A DNA stretch of 64,000 nucleotides, taken from Aureibaculum sp965369125. Lineage in GTDB: Bacteria; Bacteroidota; Bacteroidia; Flavobacteriales; Flavobacteriaceae. This document shows positions 54,027-62,376 of this stretch, piece by piece. Numbering within the stretch: the stretch's first letter is position 1; each line of letters begins with the position of its first letter. The translations under genes were made by a program, and so were the position numbers. A model generated the notes under the pieces. It did no database searches. It saw only the letters and a program-made list of their open reading frames with translations, and was not told the DNA's origin. The DNA is taken from contig CBDUPN010000002.1 in assembly GCA_965369125.1 (NCBI GenBank), forward strand, positions 1-64,000, written 5' to 3'.

Positions 54027-54057
54027 AAAAAAAGCACTCAGAAGTGAGTGCTTTTTA
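54027..54057 (-). terminator. Intrinsic terminator of the 54088-54558 gene
   Basis: AGCACTCA (54033-54040) pairs with TGAGTGCT (54045-54052) over a four-base loop, with A/T-runs on both sides. It ends the lipoprotein gene read leftward and insulates the RND operon. Confidence 0.85.
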
Positions 54058-54087
54058 TGTTATTATTTATTATTTAGAAGTCTATCC

Positions 54088-54558
54088 TTATATCTTTTTT
54101 GGTTCTACTTTATAAAAATGTTTTTGTTTACGGTAATAATTATTTTTTAATGAATCCATCTCTTTCATGATTTGTTCCATTCTTTTTTGATGCATTTTGA
54201 AATTATTTTTAAAGAATTCATCGGTATAAAAATTATTTATATTAAATGGATCTTGACCAAAAAAGTCTCCCATAAAGATACTATCTAAGGGTCTGAAATG
54301 GCCTTCGAAATTAAGTCGAAATTTATCAAATATTTCTTTTTCTAGTATAGAGTCATTTTTAATATTCGAATAAAAATAGCTATAGGTTGAATCTACACTA
54401 ATTAAATTACCATTTTCATCATAGTCTTTCTGTACCTTAATATCTATCTTGGGCTTAATAGTATCTTTTAAATCAGAACCTTTGTCCATCTTGTGTTGAC
54501 TGTTACAAGATGTTGATAGAAAAGATACAAGGCTTATAAATAAGATCAATTTTTTCAT
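54088..54558 (-). CDS. Small lipoprotein, function unknown
   Basis: A 156-residue lipoprotein from the ATG at 54558 (lipobox STSC, Cys18). The mature part is highly charged, with an Asn/Asp/Lys-rich segment and a likely coiled-coil end (MHQKRMEQIMKEMDSLKNN). No family recognised. It may be part of a stress operon with the hsp20 gene upstream, but a 165-base gap with an inverted repeat separates the two. Confidence 0.7.
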   Translation of the reverse strand: MKKLILFISLVSFLSTSCNSQHKMDKGSDLKDTIKPKIDIKVQKDYDENGNLISVDSTYSYFYSNIKNDSILEKEIFDKFRLNFEGHFRPLDSIFMGDFFGQDPFNINNFYTDEFFKNNFKMHQKRMEQIMKEMDSLKNNYYRKQKHFYKVEPKKI

Positions 54559-54636
54559 CTCGTATAATTTTAAAATTAACAAATTTCTAATCTATCAGCT
54601 CTAAAATAATTTGAGAAGATCTAAAGGGATACATTA

Positions 54637-54676
54637 AATTAAGAGAATCCACCCCTAAGGGCGCATTCTCTTAATT
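54637..54676. repeat. 40-base inverted repeat downstream of hsp20
   Basis: The 12-base arms AATTAAGAGAAT and ATTCTCTTAATT (54637-54648 and 54665-54676) are exact complements, with a GC-rich core between. It follows the hsp20 stop by about 50 bases and probably ends its transcript, with no clear T-run. Confidence 0.65.
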
Positions 54677-54723
54677 ATTCCTTAATTAAATCTACTTGCA
54701 AAACAATGGCACACATGATTTTA

Positions 54724-55152
54724 TTATTTCACTTCTATTAATCTGGCTGGTTTAGGTTTTGCTTCTTCACGTTTTGGAATTGCAATGATCAACTCACCAT
54801 TTTTATATTGTGCTGCTATTTTATCGCTGTCGACAACATTTTTTGGAAGCGTAAAGCTTCTTGTAAAAGATTGATAGCTATATTCTTTGCGAGTATAATT
54901 ATCTTTTTCTTCCTTATTTTCAACTTTCTTTTCAGATGAAATGGTAAGGATATTATCTTCAAGATCAATATGAAAATCCTTTTTTTCCATTCCCGGTACC
55001 GCAACTTCTACTGTAAATGCATTATCATCTTCTTTAATATTTACTGCTGGAAGGGTAGTGTTGGTATCTGAAAAATTAGTTGTTGACCAATCTCTAAAAA
55101 AATCATCTAAAATGGTTGGTAATACTGGAATACCTGTGCTTTTGATTAACAT
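54724..55152 (-). CDS. Small heat shock protein Hsp20
   Basis: A 142-residue alpha-crystallin chaperone that holds unfolded proteins. The N-terminal arm has PTILDDFFRDWSTTNF; the alpha-crystallin domain runs from about residue 40 (VNIKEDDNAFTVEVAVPGMEKKDFHI) to about 125, with RSFTLPKNVVDSDKIAAQYKNGELII and the C-terminal extension. The upstream region has a cluster of TGACA/TGTCA sites and a 19-base palindrome (55273-55291). Confidence 0.93.
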   Translation of the reverse strand: MLIKSTGIPVLPTILDDFFRDWSTTNFSDTNTTLPAVNIKEDDNAFTVEVAVPGMEKKDFHIDLEDNILTISSEKKVENKEEKDNYTRKEYSYQSFTRSFTLPKNVVDSDKIAAQYKNGELIIAIPKREEAKPKPARLIEVK

Positions 55153-55230
55153 AACTTTATAATTTTAAATTAGACTTTATTTTTAATTCTACAGTTGATA
55201 AAAAGCAAATTAAATACCAAACGATATATT

Positions 55231-55291
55231 ATGACATTTTAGCATTTTTTTTGAGGTAAAAATGACATATTGACAACTGACTGTCAGTTGT
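55231..55291. promoter_or_regulatory. Cluster of TGACA/TGTCA sites with a 19-base palindrome upstream of hsp20
   Basis: ATGACAT at 55231-55237 and 55262-55268, 31 bases apart; TGACA at 55271-55275; and TGTCA at 55282-55286 within the perfect odd palindrome ACAACTGACTGTCAGTTGT (55273-55291). A candidate heat-shock operator. It ends about 80 bases downstream of the hsp20 ATG's own start region on the far side. Confidence 0.4.
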
Positions 55292-55381
55292 TTATACAAA
55301 AAAACCTTTTAAATTATTAAAAGGCATCTATATACTAGATATGTATATTATTAATTAAATATATCAATTCAGTTAGGCAAT

Positions 55382-55780
55382 TTAAAACAGTAAATTATGC
55401 AGTATTAAATCGTTAAGAGAAACCATACCAATATATTCCTTATTTTCCTGAACAGGTGCGATCCTTAATCCAACTTTCATCAATAAATTCGACACATATC
55501 TAATATCCATGTCGTGTGGAACACTTATTACGGGTTTACTCATTATTTCAAAAACATTCACTTCATCAGGTGTCTTATCAGCAATAATAACGCCTTTGAT
55601 CAGATCGTGCACCAATACAATACCGTAGGCATCCTGAGGATATCTTTTTTTTACGATAAGAGCTTCTACTTTTTCGGTTCTCATTAGCTCAACAGCTTCC
55701 TTCGCGGATGCCATACCGTCAATGAATATTATATTTTTTTGCATAACGTCTTTCGCCGATTGAAAATTTCTTTTTTGCAT
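55382..55780 (-). CDS. Two-CBS-domain protein
   Basis: A 132-residue protein built of two CBS motifs: one around residues 8-68 (KDVMQKNIIFIDGMASAKEAVELM, ALIVKKRYPQDAYGIVLVHDLIK), one around 70-130 (VFEIMSKPVISVPHDMDIRYVSNLLMKVGLRIAPV, IGMVSLNDLI). CBS pairs bind adenine nucleotides and report energy state. It follows the DUF1538-PII genes with a 63-base gap and may set their activity or be a separate regulator. Confidence 0.9.
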   Translation of the reverse strand: MQKRNFQSAKDVMQKNIIFIDGMASAKEAVELMRTEKVEALIVKKRYPQDAYGIVLVHDLIKGVIIADKTPDEVNVFEIMSKPVISVPHDMDIRYVSNLLMKVGLRIAPVQENKEYIGMVSLNDLILHNLLF

Positions 55781-55843
55781 AATATGATATCTTATATGTA
55801 ACTTATTTGTTTATAATTTTAGCGGATTATACTCAACTATTTA

Positions 55844-56191
55844 TCAAAAGTATTGATCTCTTGCCTGTTTTTTAAATTCTTTCATTTGACTTTCCAAACC
55901 AGCGACATGTTCAATAGGTAAAACAAACGCAATACCAGTACTCGGTTTTTCAAATTCTCCAGCCTTTTGTATAACCTTCATTAGATTTTCTACCACATGC
56001 GATTCAACCAAAAAAACAATAATTTCGGTTTGATCTTCAATACTTAGTCCAAAGAAAGTTTTGGCCTCATGAATTCCAGTTCCACGTGCTGAAATGATGG
56101 TTGCTCCAGTAGCCCCGGCTTTTTTCATTGCATCGACTACCTTATCAGTAATGTTGGGCTTAACAAAAGCCATTATTAATTTAAATTGCAT
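55844..56191 (-). CDS. PII-like regulator of the DUF1538 transporter
   Basis: A 115-residue PII-superfamily protein. The N-terminal part MQFKLIMAFVKPNITDKVVDAMKKAGATGATIISARGTG and the C-terminal PSTGIAFVLPIEHV (B-loop and beta4) match PII. The T-loop is short (about residues 40-52) and lacks the Tyr modified in GlnB, so covalent uridylylation is unlikely. It starts 3 bases behind the second DUF1538 gene and probably binds it. Confidence 0.85.
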   Translation of the reverse strand: MQFKLIMAFVKPNITDKVVDAMKKAGATGATIISARGTGIHEAKTFFGLSIEDQTEIIVFLVESHVVENLMKVIQKAGEFEKPSTGIAFVLPIEHVAGLESQMKEFKKQARDQYF

Positions 56192-56194
56192 GGT

Positions 56195-56968
56195 TTATTT
56201 TTTAATATTATTCATTCTGTTTTTTATTGCCGTAAATTGAGCATATCCCAACACGGATATTATTGGGAATAAGCTGGCAAATGCTATTAATCCAAACCCA
56301 TCAACAGCCGGATTTCTACCCGGTACCGCACCTGAAAGTTCTAATCCTAATGCTGTAACTAGCGGTACAGTAACAGTCGACGTTGTAACACCTCCCGAAT
56401 CATAGGCTAAAGCTATTAAATCTTTTGGTGCGAATATTGTTTGTATGATCACAATTATATAACCTACCATAATATATATGTATAAAGGTGTGCCTGTTAC
56501 GATTCGAAAAGTACCAAGTGCCAGCGCAAAAGCGACACCTACGGCCACTGTAATTCGAAGTCCAAACGGACTTATTGTTCCAGACGAAACTTCCCCAGCC
56601 TTTATCGCAACCGCAATTAGCGATGGTTCGGCAATCGTCGTGGCAAAACCTATGGCTGCTGCAAATAGATATATCCAATAATACTGAGTCCATGTTGTGA
56701 TTTCTGTTCCTGAATTTACTAAAAATGAAGGATCTGATAATTGATTTGCCATTATTTTTCCCAATGGGAATAAAGCTTTTTCTAAACCCATAATAAAAAG
56801 AGCCAATCCGAGAACAACAAATATACCTCCCAAAATAACCCTTTTTACATGAGGTATCGGCTGTTTGAGTACGACCACTTGAAAAAAGACGATCAAGGAT
56901 AATATCGGAAAAACATCTCTCAATGTATATAACAATATTACTAGAAAATCTAAAGCGAAATCTATCAT
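56195..56968 (-). CDS. DUF1538 membrane protein, second half of a pair
   Basis: A 257-residue membrane protein with about seven helices. Diagnostic motifs: FATTIAEPSLIAVAIKAGE, AYDSGGVTTSTVTVPLVTALGLEL and GRNPAVDGFGLIAFASLFPI. Larger single-chain DUF1538 proteins contain two such halves. I recall a report that a paired DUF1538 system (UmpAB) from a Halomonas acts as a Na+(K+)/H+ antiporter, so ion transport is a fair inference. Ten bases behind the other half. Confidence 0.88.
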   Translation of the reverse strand: MIDFALDFLVILLYTLRDVFPILSLIVFFQVVVLKQPIPHVKRVILGGIFVVLGLALFIMGLEKALFPLGKIMANQLSDPSFLVNSGTEITTWTQYYWIYLFAAAIGFATTIAEPSLIAVAIKAGEVSSGTISPFGLRITVAVGVAFALALGTFRIVTGTPLYIYIMVGYIIVIIQTIFAPKDLIALAYDSGGVTTSTVTVPLVTALGLELSGAVPGRNPAVDGFGLIAFASLFPIISVLGYAQFTAIKNRMNNIKK

Positions 56969-56978
56969 TTACAATTAT

Positions 56979-57722
56979 TTATTTAAACCAAAATAATCCA
57001 TAGGCCATTACAAAAATCATCGGTAAAAGTGATGCAAAAGCTATCAGGCCAAAGCCATCCGTCAATGGACTTCTTCCTTTGATCACATTGGCCAATCCTA
57101 CTCCTAATGCTGCCACCAGCGGCACTGTAATGGTTGAAGTAGTTACCCCTCCGGCATCATATGCCAACCCAATAATTTCACTTGGAGCAATAATGGTCAT
57201 TAACATAACCATCAGATATCCTCCAATAATTAAATAATATAATGGCCAGCCTTTTAAAATGCGTAAAACTCCTATTACAATGGCGAACCCCACAGAAAGC
57301 GCCACCGTCAAACGCAATCCTAAAGCATATGTATTTAATGTATCAATATCCTGGTCTATGAGTCCTGCACCTGCCGATATAGTGGCCGCTTCCTTTGCTA
57401 TAGCTAATAAGGCGGGTTCGGCTATAGTTGTAGAAAATCCCAGCGCAAATGAAAATGTTAATAGCCAAAACAAACTTCCTTTTCTGGCTAAGGCATATGC
57501 CAAGCTTTCTCCAATAGGAAATAGACCCATTTCCAATCCTTCTACAAATAGCATTAAACCAAAAATTACAAAAAGAATACCAACGAGCACATCACCAATC
57601 TGAGGAAAAGGCTGTTGAATTACTACAGTTTGAAAAAAAATAACGACAACTATTATAGGCAATATATCAAGCAGCGCAATTTTTAGTTTTTTCCCTAATA
57701 AAAGTAAATGATTTTTTAGCAC
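56979..57722 (-). CDS. DUF1538 membrane protein, first half of a pair
   Basis: A 247-residue membrane protein with the same motifs as its partner: FSTTIAEPALLAIAKEA, AYDAGGVTTSTITVPLVAALGVGL and GRSPLTDGFGLIAFASLLPM. It starts with GTG at 57722; no in-frame ATG lies upstream before a stop. An AGAGLIDQDIDT loop follows the IAEP motif and differs from the second half. First gene of the DUF1538-PII operon. Confidence 0.88.
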   Translation of the reverse strand: MLKNHLLLLGKKLKIALLDILPIIVVVIFFQTVVIQQPFPQIGDVLVGILFVIFGLMLFVEGLEMGLFPIGESLAYALARKGSLFWLLTFSFALGFSTTIAEPALLAIAKEAATISAGAGLIDQDIDTLNTYALGLRLTVALSVGFAIVIGVLRILKGWPLYYLIIGGYLMVMLMTIIAPSEIIGLAYDAGGVTTSTITVPLVAALGVGLANVIKGRSPLTDGFGLIAFASLLPMIFVMAYGLFWFK

Positions 57723-57778
57723 TCGGTCATTAATTAATAAATATGTTTGAGGTAAATATAATTAATAAAAATTCAATA

Positions 57779-57786
57779 CAAACTTA
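57779..57786 (-). promoter_or_regulatory. Candidate -7 element for the DUF1538 operon
   Basis: TAAGTTTG on the minus strand matches TAnnTTTG, about 57 bases upstream of the GTG start at 57722. Confidence 0.45.
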
Positions 57787-57873
57787 AAATGAAGATAGCA
57801 ACATAAATATATTGACTCTGTTATTTGATTAAAGTATTTGCCATTACCTGGAAATATTGTTTTGGAGAAAAAA

Positions 57874-57905
57874 ATACCCTTTTTAAATAATATTAAAAAG
57901 GGTAT
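57874..57905 (-). terminator. Intrinsic terminator of clpB
   Basis: A perfect 13-base stem (ATACCCTTTTTAA with its complement) around a six-base loop, followed on the minus strand by TTTTTT. It lies 23 bases after the clpB stop. Confidence 0.95.
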
Positions 57906-57928
57906 AAGCTTAAGCAAGAAGAATTTTT

Positions 57929-60517
57929 TTATTTATTTCTAAAAACCAATTTATCATCAAATGCGTCTAGCAATATCGAGCTGTTTGCTGTTACTTTTCC
58001 TGATAGAATTTCTTTAGAAAGTTCGTTCAGCACTTTGCGCTGGATCACCCTTTTAATGGGTCTTGCACCAAATTGAGGGTCAAAACCTTGTCTTGCTAAA
58101 CTTTCTAACGCTTCTTCAGTGATAGAAAGTTTAATACCCTTTTCAGCAAGCAACTTTGTCAACAGATCAATTTGCAACTGCACAATTTTCGCTACTTCAT
58201 TTCTATTCAACGGTGTAAACATAATGATCTCATCAATTCTATTCAGAAATTCAGGTCTGATATTCTTTCTTAACAGGCCTAGCACATCAATCTTTGTAGT
58301 TTCAATAACCTGCTCACGATGATCCATATCAATATTCTCGAAATTCTCCTGAATAACGTGTCCTCCCATATTTGAGGTCATGATGATAATAGCATTTCTA
58401 AAATCAGCAACCCTACCTTTATTATCAGTTAACCGTCCTTCGTCAAGCACTTGTAATAAAATATTGAAGGTATCGGGATGTGCTTTTTCAATTTCATCAA
58501 GCAATACCACCGAGTAGGGTTTACGGCGAACAGCTTCTGTAAGTTGTCCACCTTCTTCATAACCTATGTATCCCGGAGGCGCACCCACTAATCTACTTAC
58601 CGCGTGTCGTTCTTGGTACTCGCTCATATCAATTCTGGTGATAGCGCCTTCATCATCGAATAAATACTCTGCCAATGCTTTGGCCAACTCTGTTTTCCCA
58701 ACGCCTGTGGTTCCGAGAAAAAGGAAAGTACCAATGGGTCTTTTATTATCTTGCAATCCGGCTCTCGATCTTCTTACTGCGTCTGAAACCGCCTGAATAG
58801 CTTCATCTTGCCCGATAACCCTTTTATGCAATTCTGCTTCAAGGTGCAATAGTTTTTCACGTTCGCTTTGTAACATTTTCTGTACAGGAATACCGGTCCA
58901 TTTGGCAACAACTTCCGCAATATCTTCGGCAGTAACTTCCTCTTTTATCAAAGCATTTTCCTGATTTTTTTGTAGGTCTTTTTGTAGTGAAATAAGTTTT
59001 TCTTCTTCCACCTTTATTTTTCCATAACGGATCTCGGCTACTTTACCATAATCGCCCTCTCGCTCGGCCCTTTCTGCTTCTAGTTTATAATCTTCAATAT
59101 TCTTTTTAGCAGTTTGAATATTATCAACGACTTCTTTTTCACTCTTCCATTTGGCATTAATACTTTCACGCTGTTCTTTTAAATTGGCCAATTCTTTCTT
59201 AAGACCGGCTAATTTTTTCTCATCTTTTTCTCGTTTAATTGCCTCTATTTCGATCTCCAGTTGCATTATTTTCCTATCTAATACATCTAATTCTTCTGGT
59301 TTAGAATTGATTTCCATTCTTAGCTTAGCAGCCGATTCATCCATAAGGTCAATAGCCTTATCGGGCAAGAATCTATCTGTGATATAACGTTGTGATAGTT
59401 CAACAGCAGCTATAATAGCTTCGTCTTTAATCTGAACCTTATGATGGGCTTCATATTTATCTTTAATACCACGTAAAATAGAAATTGCACTCTCAATATC
59501 TGGTTCGCTTACAATCACTTTTTGGAAACGTCGTTCCAGTGCTTTATCTTTCTCAAAATGTTTTTGATATTCATCAAGGGTAGTGGCGCCAATGGCCCTA
59601 AGTTCCCCTCTTGCCAAGGCTGGTTTTAATATGTTGGCAGCATCCATAGCTCCTTGACCGCCTCCGGCACCAACCAATGTGTGTATTTCGTCAATAAATA
59701 AAACGATTTGACCTTCTGCAGAGATCACCTCCTTAATAACCGATTTAAGCCTTTCTTCAAACTCCCCTTTATATTTAGCACCGGCAATAAGCGCACCCAT
59801 ATCTAACGAGTAGATCACTTTTTCGGTTAAATTTTCGGGTACATCTCCTTTGACTATTCGATGCGCTAATCCTTCTGCAATAGCCGTTTTTCCTACCCCA
59901 GGCTCTCCAATTAGAATTGGGTTATTCTTGGTTCTACGTGATAATATCTGTAAAATTCTCCGTATTTCTTCATCCCTTCCAATTACAGGATCCAATTTGC
60001 CATCGTTGGCCAATTGGTTTAGGTTTTTAGCATACTTATTCAAAGCATTATAGGTGTCTTCTGCGCCTTGCGACGTAACTTTGCTTCCTTTTCTAAGCTC
60101 CTCTATGGCCTTAGTAAGGTCTTTTTCTGAAATACCATTGTCTTTTAACAGTTGAGCCGTATCATCTTTAGATTTTAGCATTCCCAATAAAATATGTTCG
60201 ATAGAGACATATTCATCTTTCATTTTTTTGGCAATATTAGCGGCGTCTGTAAACATACTATTAGCCTTTCTCGAAAGCATTAATTCCCCTCCCGACACTT
60301 TTGGAAAGCTTGATATAATATTATCTAATGTTTGTTTGAATATATCGGTGTTTACGCCCAGTTTAGATAATAAAAAGGGAGTAACATTTTCATCTACCTC
60401 GAAAATGCCTTTTAGAATATGTGCATTTTCAATTTGTTGATGACCAAGGCCTTGTGCAATTTGCTGAGCTTGTTGTACGGCCTCCTGGGATTTTATGGTA
60501 AAATTATTAAAATTCAT
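57929..60517 (-). CDS. clpB: Disaggregase ClpB
   Basis: A Hsp100 ATPase of 862 residues that resolubilises protein aggregates with DnaK. N-terminal Clp_N repeats (about 1-145), first AAA+ domain with GEPGVGKTAIAEGLA, the long ClpB middle coiled coil (about 405-520), the second AAA+ domain with FLGTTGVGKTELAKALAEYLF, and the ClpB D2-small domain. Read leftward, ending at a strong terminator. Confidence 0.96.
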   Translation of the reverse strand: MNFNNFTIKSQEAVQQAQQIAQGLGHQQIENAHILKGIFEVDENVTPFLLSKLGVNTDIFKQTLDNIISSFPKVSGGELMLSRKANSMFTDAANIAKKMKDEYVSIEHILLGMLKSKDDTAQLLKDNGISEKDLTKAIEELRKGSKVTSQGAEDTYNALNKYAKNLNQLANDGKLDPVIGRDEEIRRILQILSRRTKNNPILIGEPGVGKTAIAEGLAHRIVKGDVPENLTEKVIYSLDMGALIAGAKYKGEFEERLKSVIKEVISAEGQIVLFIDEIHTLVGAGGGQGAMDAANILKPALARGELRAIGATTLDEYQKHFEKDKALERRFQKVIVSEPDIESAISILRGIKDKYEAHHKVQIKDEAIIAAVELSQRYITDRFLPDKAIDLMDESAAKLRMEINSKPEELDVLDRKIMQLEIEIEAIKREKDEKKLAGLKKELANLKEQRESINAKWKSEKEVVDNIQTAKKNIEDYKLEAERAEREGDYGKVAEIRYGKIKVEEEKLISLQKDLQKNQENALIKEEVTAEDIAEVVAKWTGIPVQKMLQSEREKLLHLEAELHKRVIGQDEAIQAVSDAVRRSRAGLQDNKRPIGTFLFLGTTGVGKTELAKALAEYLFDDEGAITRIDMSEYQERHAVSRLVGAPPGYIGYEEGGQLTEAVRRKPYSVVLLDEIEKAHPDTFNILLQVLDEGRLTDNKGRVADFRNAIIIMTSNMGGHVIQENFENIDMDHREQVIETTKIDVLGLLRKNIRPEFLNRIDEIIMFTPLNRNEVAKIVQLQIDLLTKLLAEKGIKLSITEEALESLARQGFDPQFGARPIKRVIQRKVLNELSKEILSGKVTANSSILLDAFDDKLVFRNK

Positions 60518-60608
60518 ATCTATTTTTTATTGATATTTGAGCAAAATGCGTTCCAGTGTAATAAAACCCTGTTTAACACGTCAAAATGGCTGTAAAATGG
60601 ATTATTTT

Positions 60609-60623
60609 AAGACAGTTTGTCTT
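60609..60623. promoter_or_regulatory. GACA/TGTC dyad between clpB and the bacilliredoxin gene
   Basis: AAGACA-N3-TGTCTT, in the gap between the divergent clpB and ytxJ-like genes. It shares the GACA/TGTC half-site with the hsp20 upstream region. Confidence 0.35.
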
Positions 60624-60648
60624 TAATGTGATTAATTAAGAAGGAAAA

Positions 60649-61035
60649 ATGGGATTTATCAAAAAAATATTTAACAATAATACCGTAAATAAAATACCTC
60701 TAATTGACTGGACGATGATAGGCGGTATTGATAATATGACCGAAATTATTGATAGATCGAAAAATAGTACGCTCATTATCTTTAAGCATAGCACACGTTG
60801 CGGTATTAGCGGCAGTATACTGCGGAAATTTGAAAAAAAGACGAGTACTTCATCAACAGATAATAAATTATTTTATTTTATAAATGTGATAAAGAACAGG
60901 GATGTATCCAACGAAATAGAAAAACGCTTTAGCGTAAGGCATGAATCACCACAAGTATTAATTGTGAAGAATAACGAAGTTATCAAACACGATTCGCACT
61001 ATAGCATATTAGATATAGAGTTGGCGGACTTTTAA
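60649..61035 (+). CDS. YtxJ-type monothiol bacilliredoxin
   Basis: A 128-residue thioredoxin-fold protein of the bacillithiol system (YtxJ/BrxC type). The active site is IIFKHSTRCGIS with a single Cys51; the Bacillus protein has TRCPIS here. The partner genes ESPQVLIVKNNEVIKHDSHYSI, with the cis-Pro, follow. It should reduce bacillithiol-mixed disulfides on proteins. Divergent from clpB, suggesting a common stress response. Confidence 0.88.
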   Translation: MGFIKKIFNNNTVNKIPLIDWTMIGGIDNMTEIIDRSKNSTLIIFKHSTRCGISGSILRKFEKKTSTSSTDNKLFYFINVIKNRDVSNEIEKRFSVRHESPQVLIVKNNEVIKHDSHYSILDIELADF

Positions 61036-61044
61036 GTAAATTAT

Positions 61045-62229
61045 TTAATTAAATTTATGACGCCTGATAATATTTTTTATATTATTCTTTAGATCTTCAC
61101 CGGCATCGTAAACCATCTGCTCATTACTTGGAAATTGCACAGATCTCGCAGTTATTAACCTTAATAGATCGTCTTCTAAGGCGCGTTTATCGCCGTCATA
61201 ATTAGCATAGATATGCTCGAATACAAAACCGGATGTCAAAGGATAAGAATTTATTTGCTGTTTGGTCTTTAGATCAAAATATTTAACATTACCAGTAATT
61301 TGAACATCTTTATGTTGAATAAACTTATAAAAATTACAGCGCACAGTAGTATATTTATCCACTTTGATCTGATTTCCTAAACTATCTTTAACAACTTTTC
61401 CATCAGCATCTAATAAATATTTCCATCCGTCTTTTATTTGCTTTTCTTTAATGATCTGTTTTTCGCTGATTTGTTCCGGACTAATATTTATGTTCGTGAA
61501 TTCAAGTTGCATATCGTAATCATACTTTATATTAGGCTGAGGATTGGTATGATAGGTTGTCCAAAGATCGTCTAGTCCATAAGTATTGAAATTTAACAGA
61601 TCTTCTTCCAGACGATTTGGAATTACCTTGTCTGATCCATTATATAATTGAACCTTAACATGATCAAGCCCTTTTTGATAGGCTTCTTCTATTTTATTAT
61701 TCACATCTTTATAATTCGGACTCAACTGGCTTAAGTACATAAAATCATCATAAGCTTTTCTATAATCATATTTATACTTAGCGGACTTCATTAAATTAGA
61801 GGCATTATCATATAGGTAGCCCGACAAGTTATTTTTAGAATCGATGATCTGGTCTGTATAGTTTTTAAAGTTGAAATTCGCGTCCCTGTTTTCATCAATC
61901 ACTCGAAGTGGAAGCAAAGGATTAATTCTTTCCTGAATAGCGTTTAATCTAAGATATGTGTTATATATCTTTTCGTAATTAGCCGGATTTCCTTCTTTTT
62001 TAAGGAAACTAATGTTTTTTAATTCCCTATTAGAATTTTTCACAAATGCATCTTCAAGCATGTAAATATAATCCTGGTTACCTTTCTTAGTTTTATTTTC
62101 TGAAAGCTTTTCGACAGCTATGTTTATAGTACTTTCATAATTACCTGTATTCAGATTTTCTTGTGCCTTTTTTACACTACTGCAAGAAATTGTAGTGGCT
62201 ATGATAAGTAATGCGATCAGTTTTTTCAT
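61045..62229 (-). CDS. Lipoprotein of a paralogous pair, function unknown
   Basis: A 394-residue lipoprotein (lipobox TISC, Cys16). The N-terminal part looks like TPR-style helical repeats (NTGNYESTINIAVEKLSEN). The C-terminal half has a conserved block IKDGWKYLLDADGKVVKD and HIYANYDGDKRALEDD. It is clearly a paralogue of the gene at 62377 and unlike any family I know. Convergent with the bacilliredoxin gene, 9 bases apart. Confidence 0.72.
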   Translation of the reverse strand: MKKLIALLIIATTISCSSVKKAQENLNTGNYESTINIAVEKLSENKTKKGNQDYIYMLEDAFVKNSNRELKNISFLKKEGNPANYEKIYNTYLRLNAIQERINPLLPLRVIDENRDANFNFKNYTDQIIDSKNNLSGYLYDNASNLMKSAKYKYDYRKAYDDFMYLSQLSPNYKDVNNKIEEAYQKGLDHVKVQLYNGSDKVIPNRLEEDLLNFNTYGLDDLWTTYHTNPQPNIKYDYDMQLEFTNINISPEQISEKQIIKEKQIKDGWKYLLDADGKVVKDSLGNQIKVDKYTTVRCNFYKFIQHKDVQITGNVKYFDLKTKQQINSYPLTSGFVFEHIYANYDGDKRALEDDLLRLITARSVQFPSNEQMVYDAGEDLKNNIKNIIRRHKFN

Positions 62230-62376
62230 GGGGGTTAGTTGAATTTTAATAATATAACAGTTACTTCAACTAGAATAACGCTTTGTTAATAAGGATATTG
62301 TGATTTTTTCTTACAAGTAAAAAAGACCCAATTTGAGTATTTAATCAAACGCGATGAAATAAGGGGTGATTGGATA

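Noticed and set aside
54027..54057. CIRCE-like heat shock operator (GCACTC ... GAGTGC)
   Set aside because: The half-sites resemble CIRCE, but the spacer is 6 bases where CIRCE has 9, and the stem is flanked by A/T-runs at the 3' end of a gene. It is a terminator.
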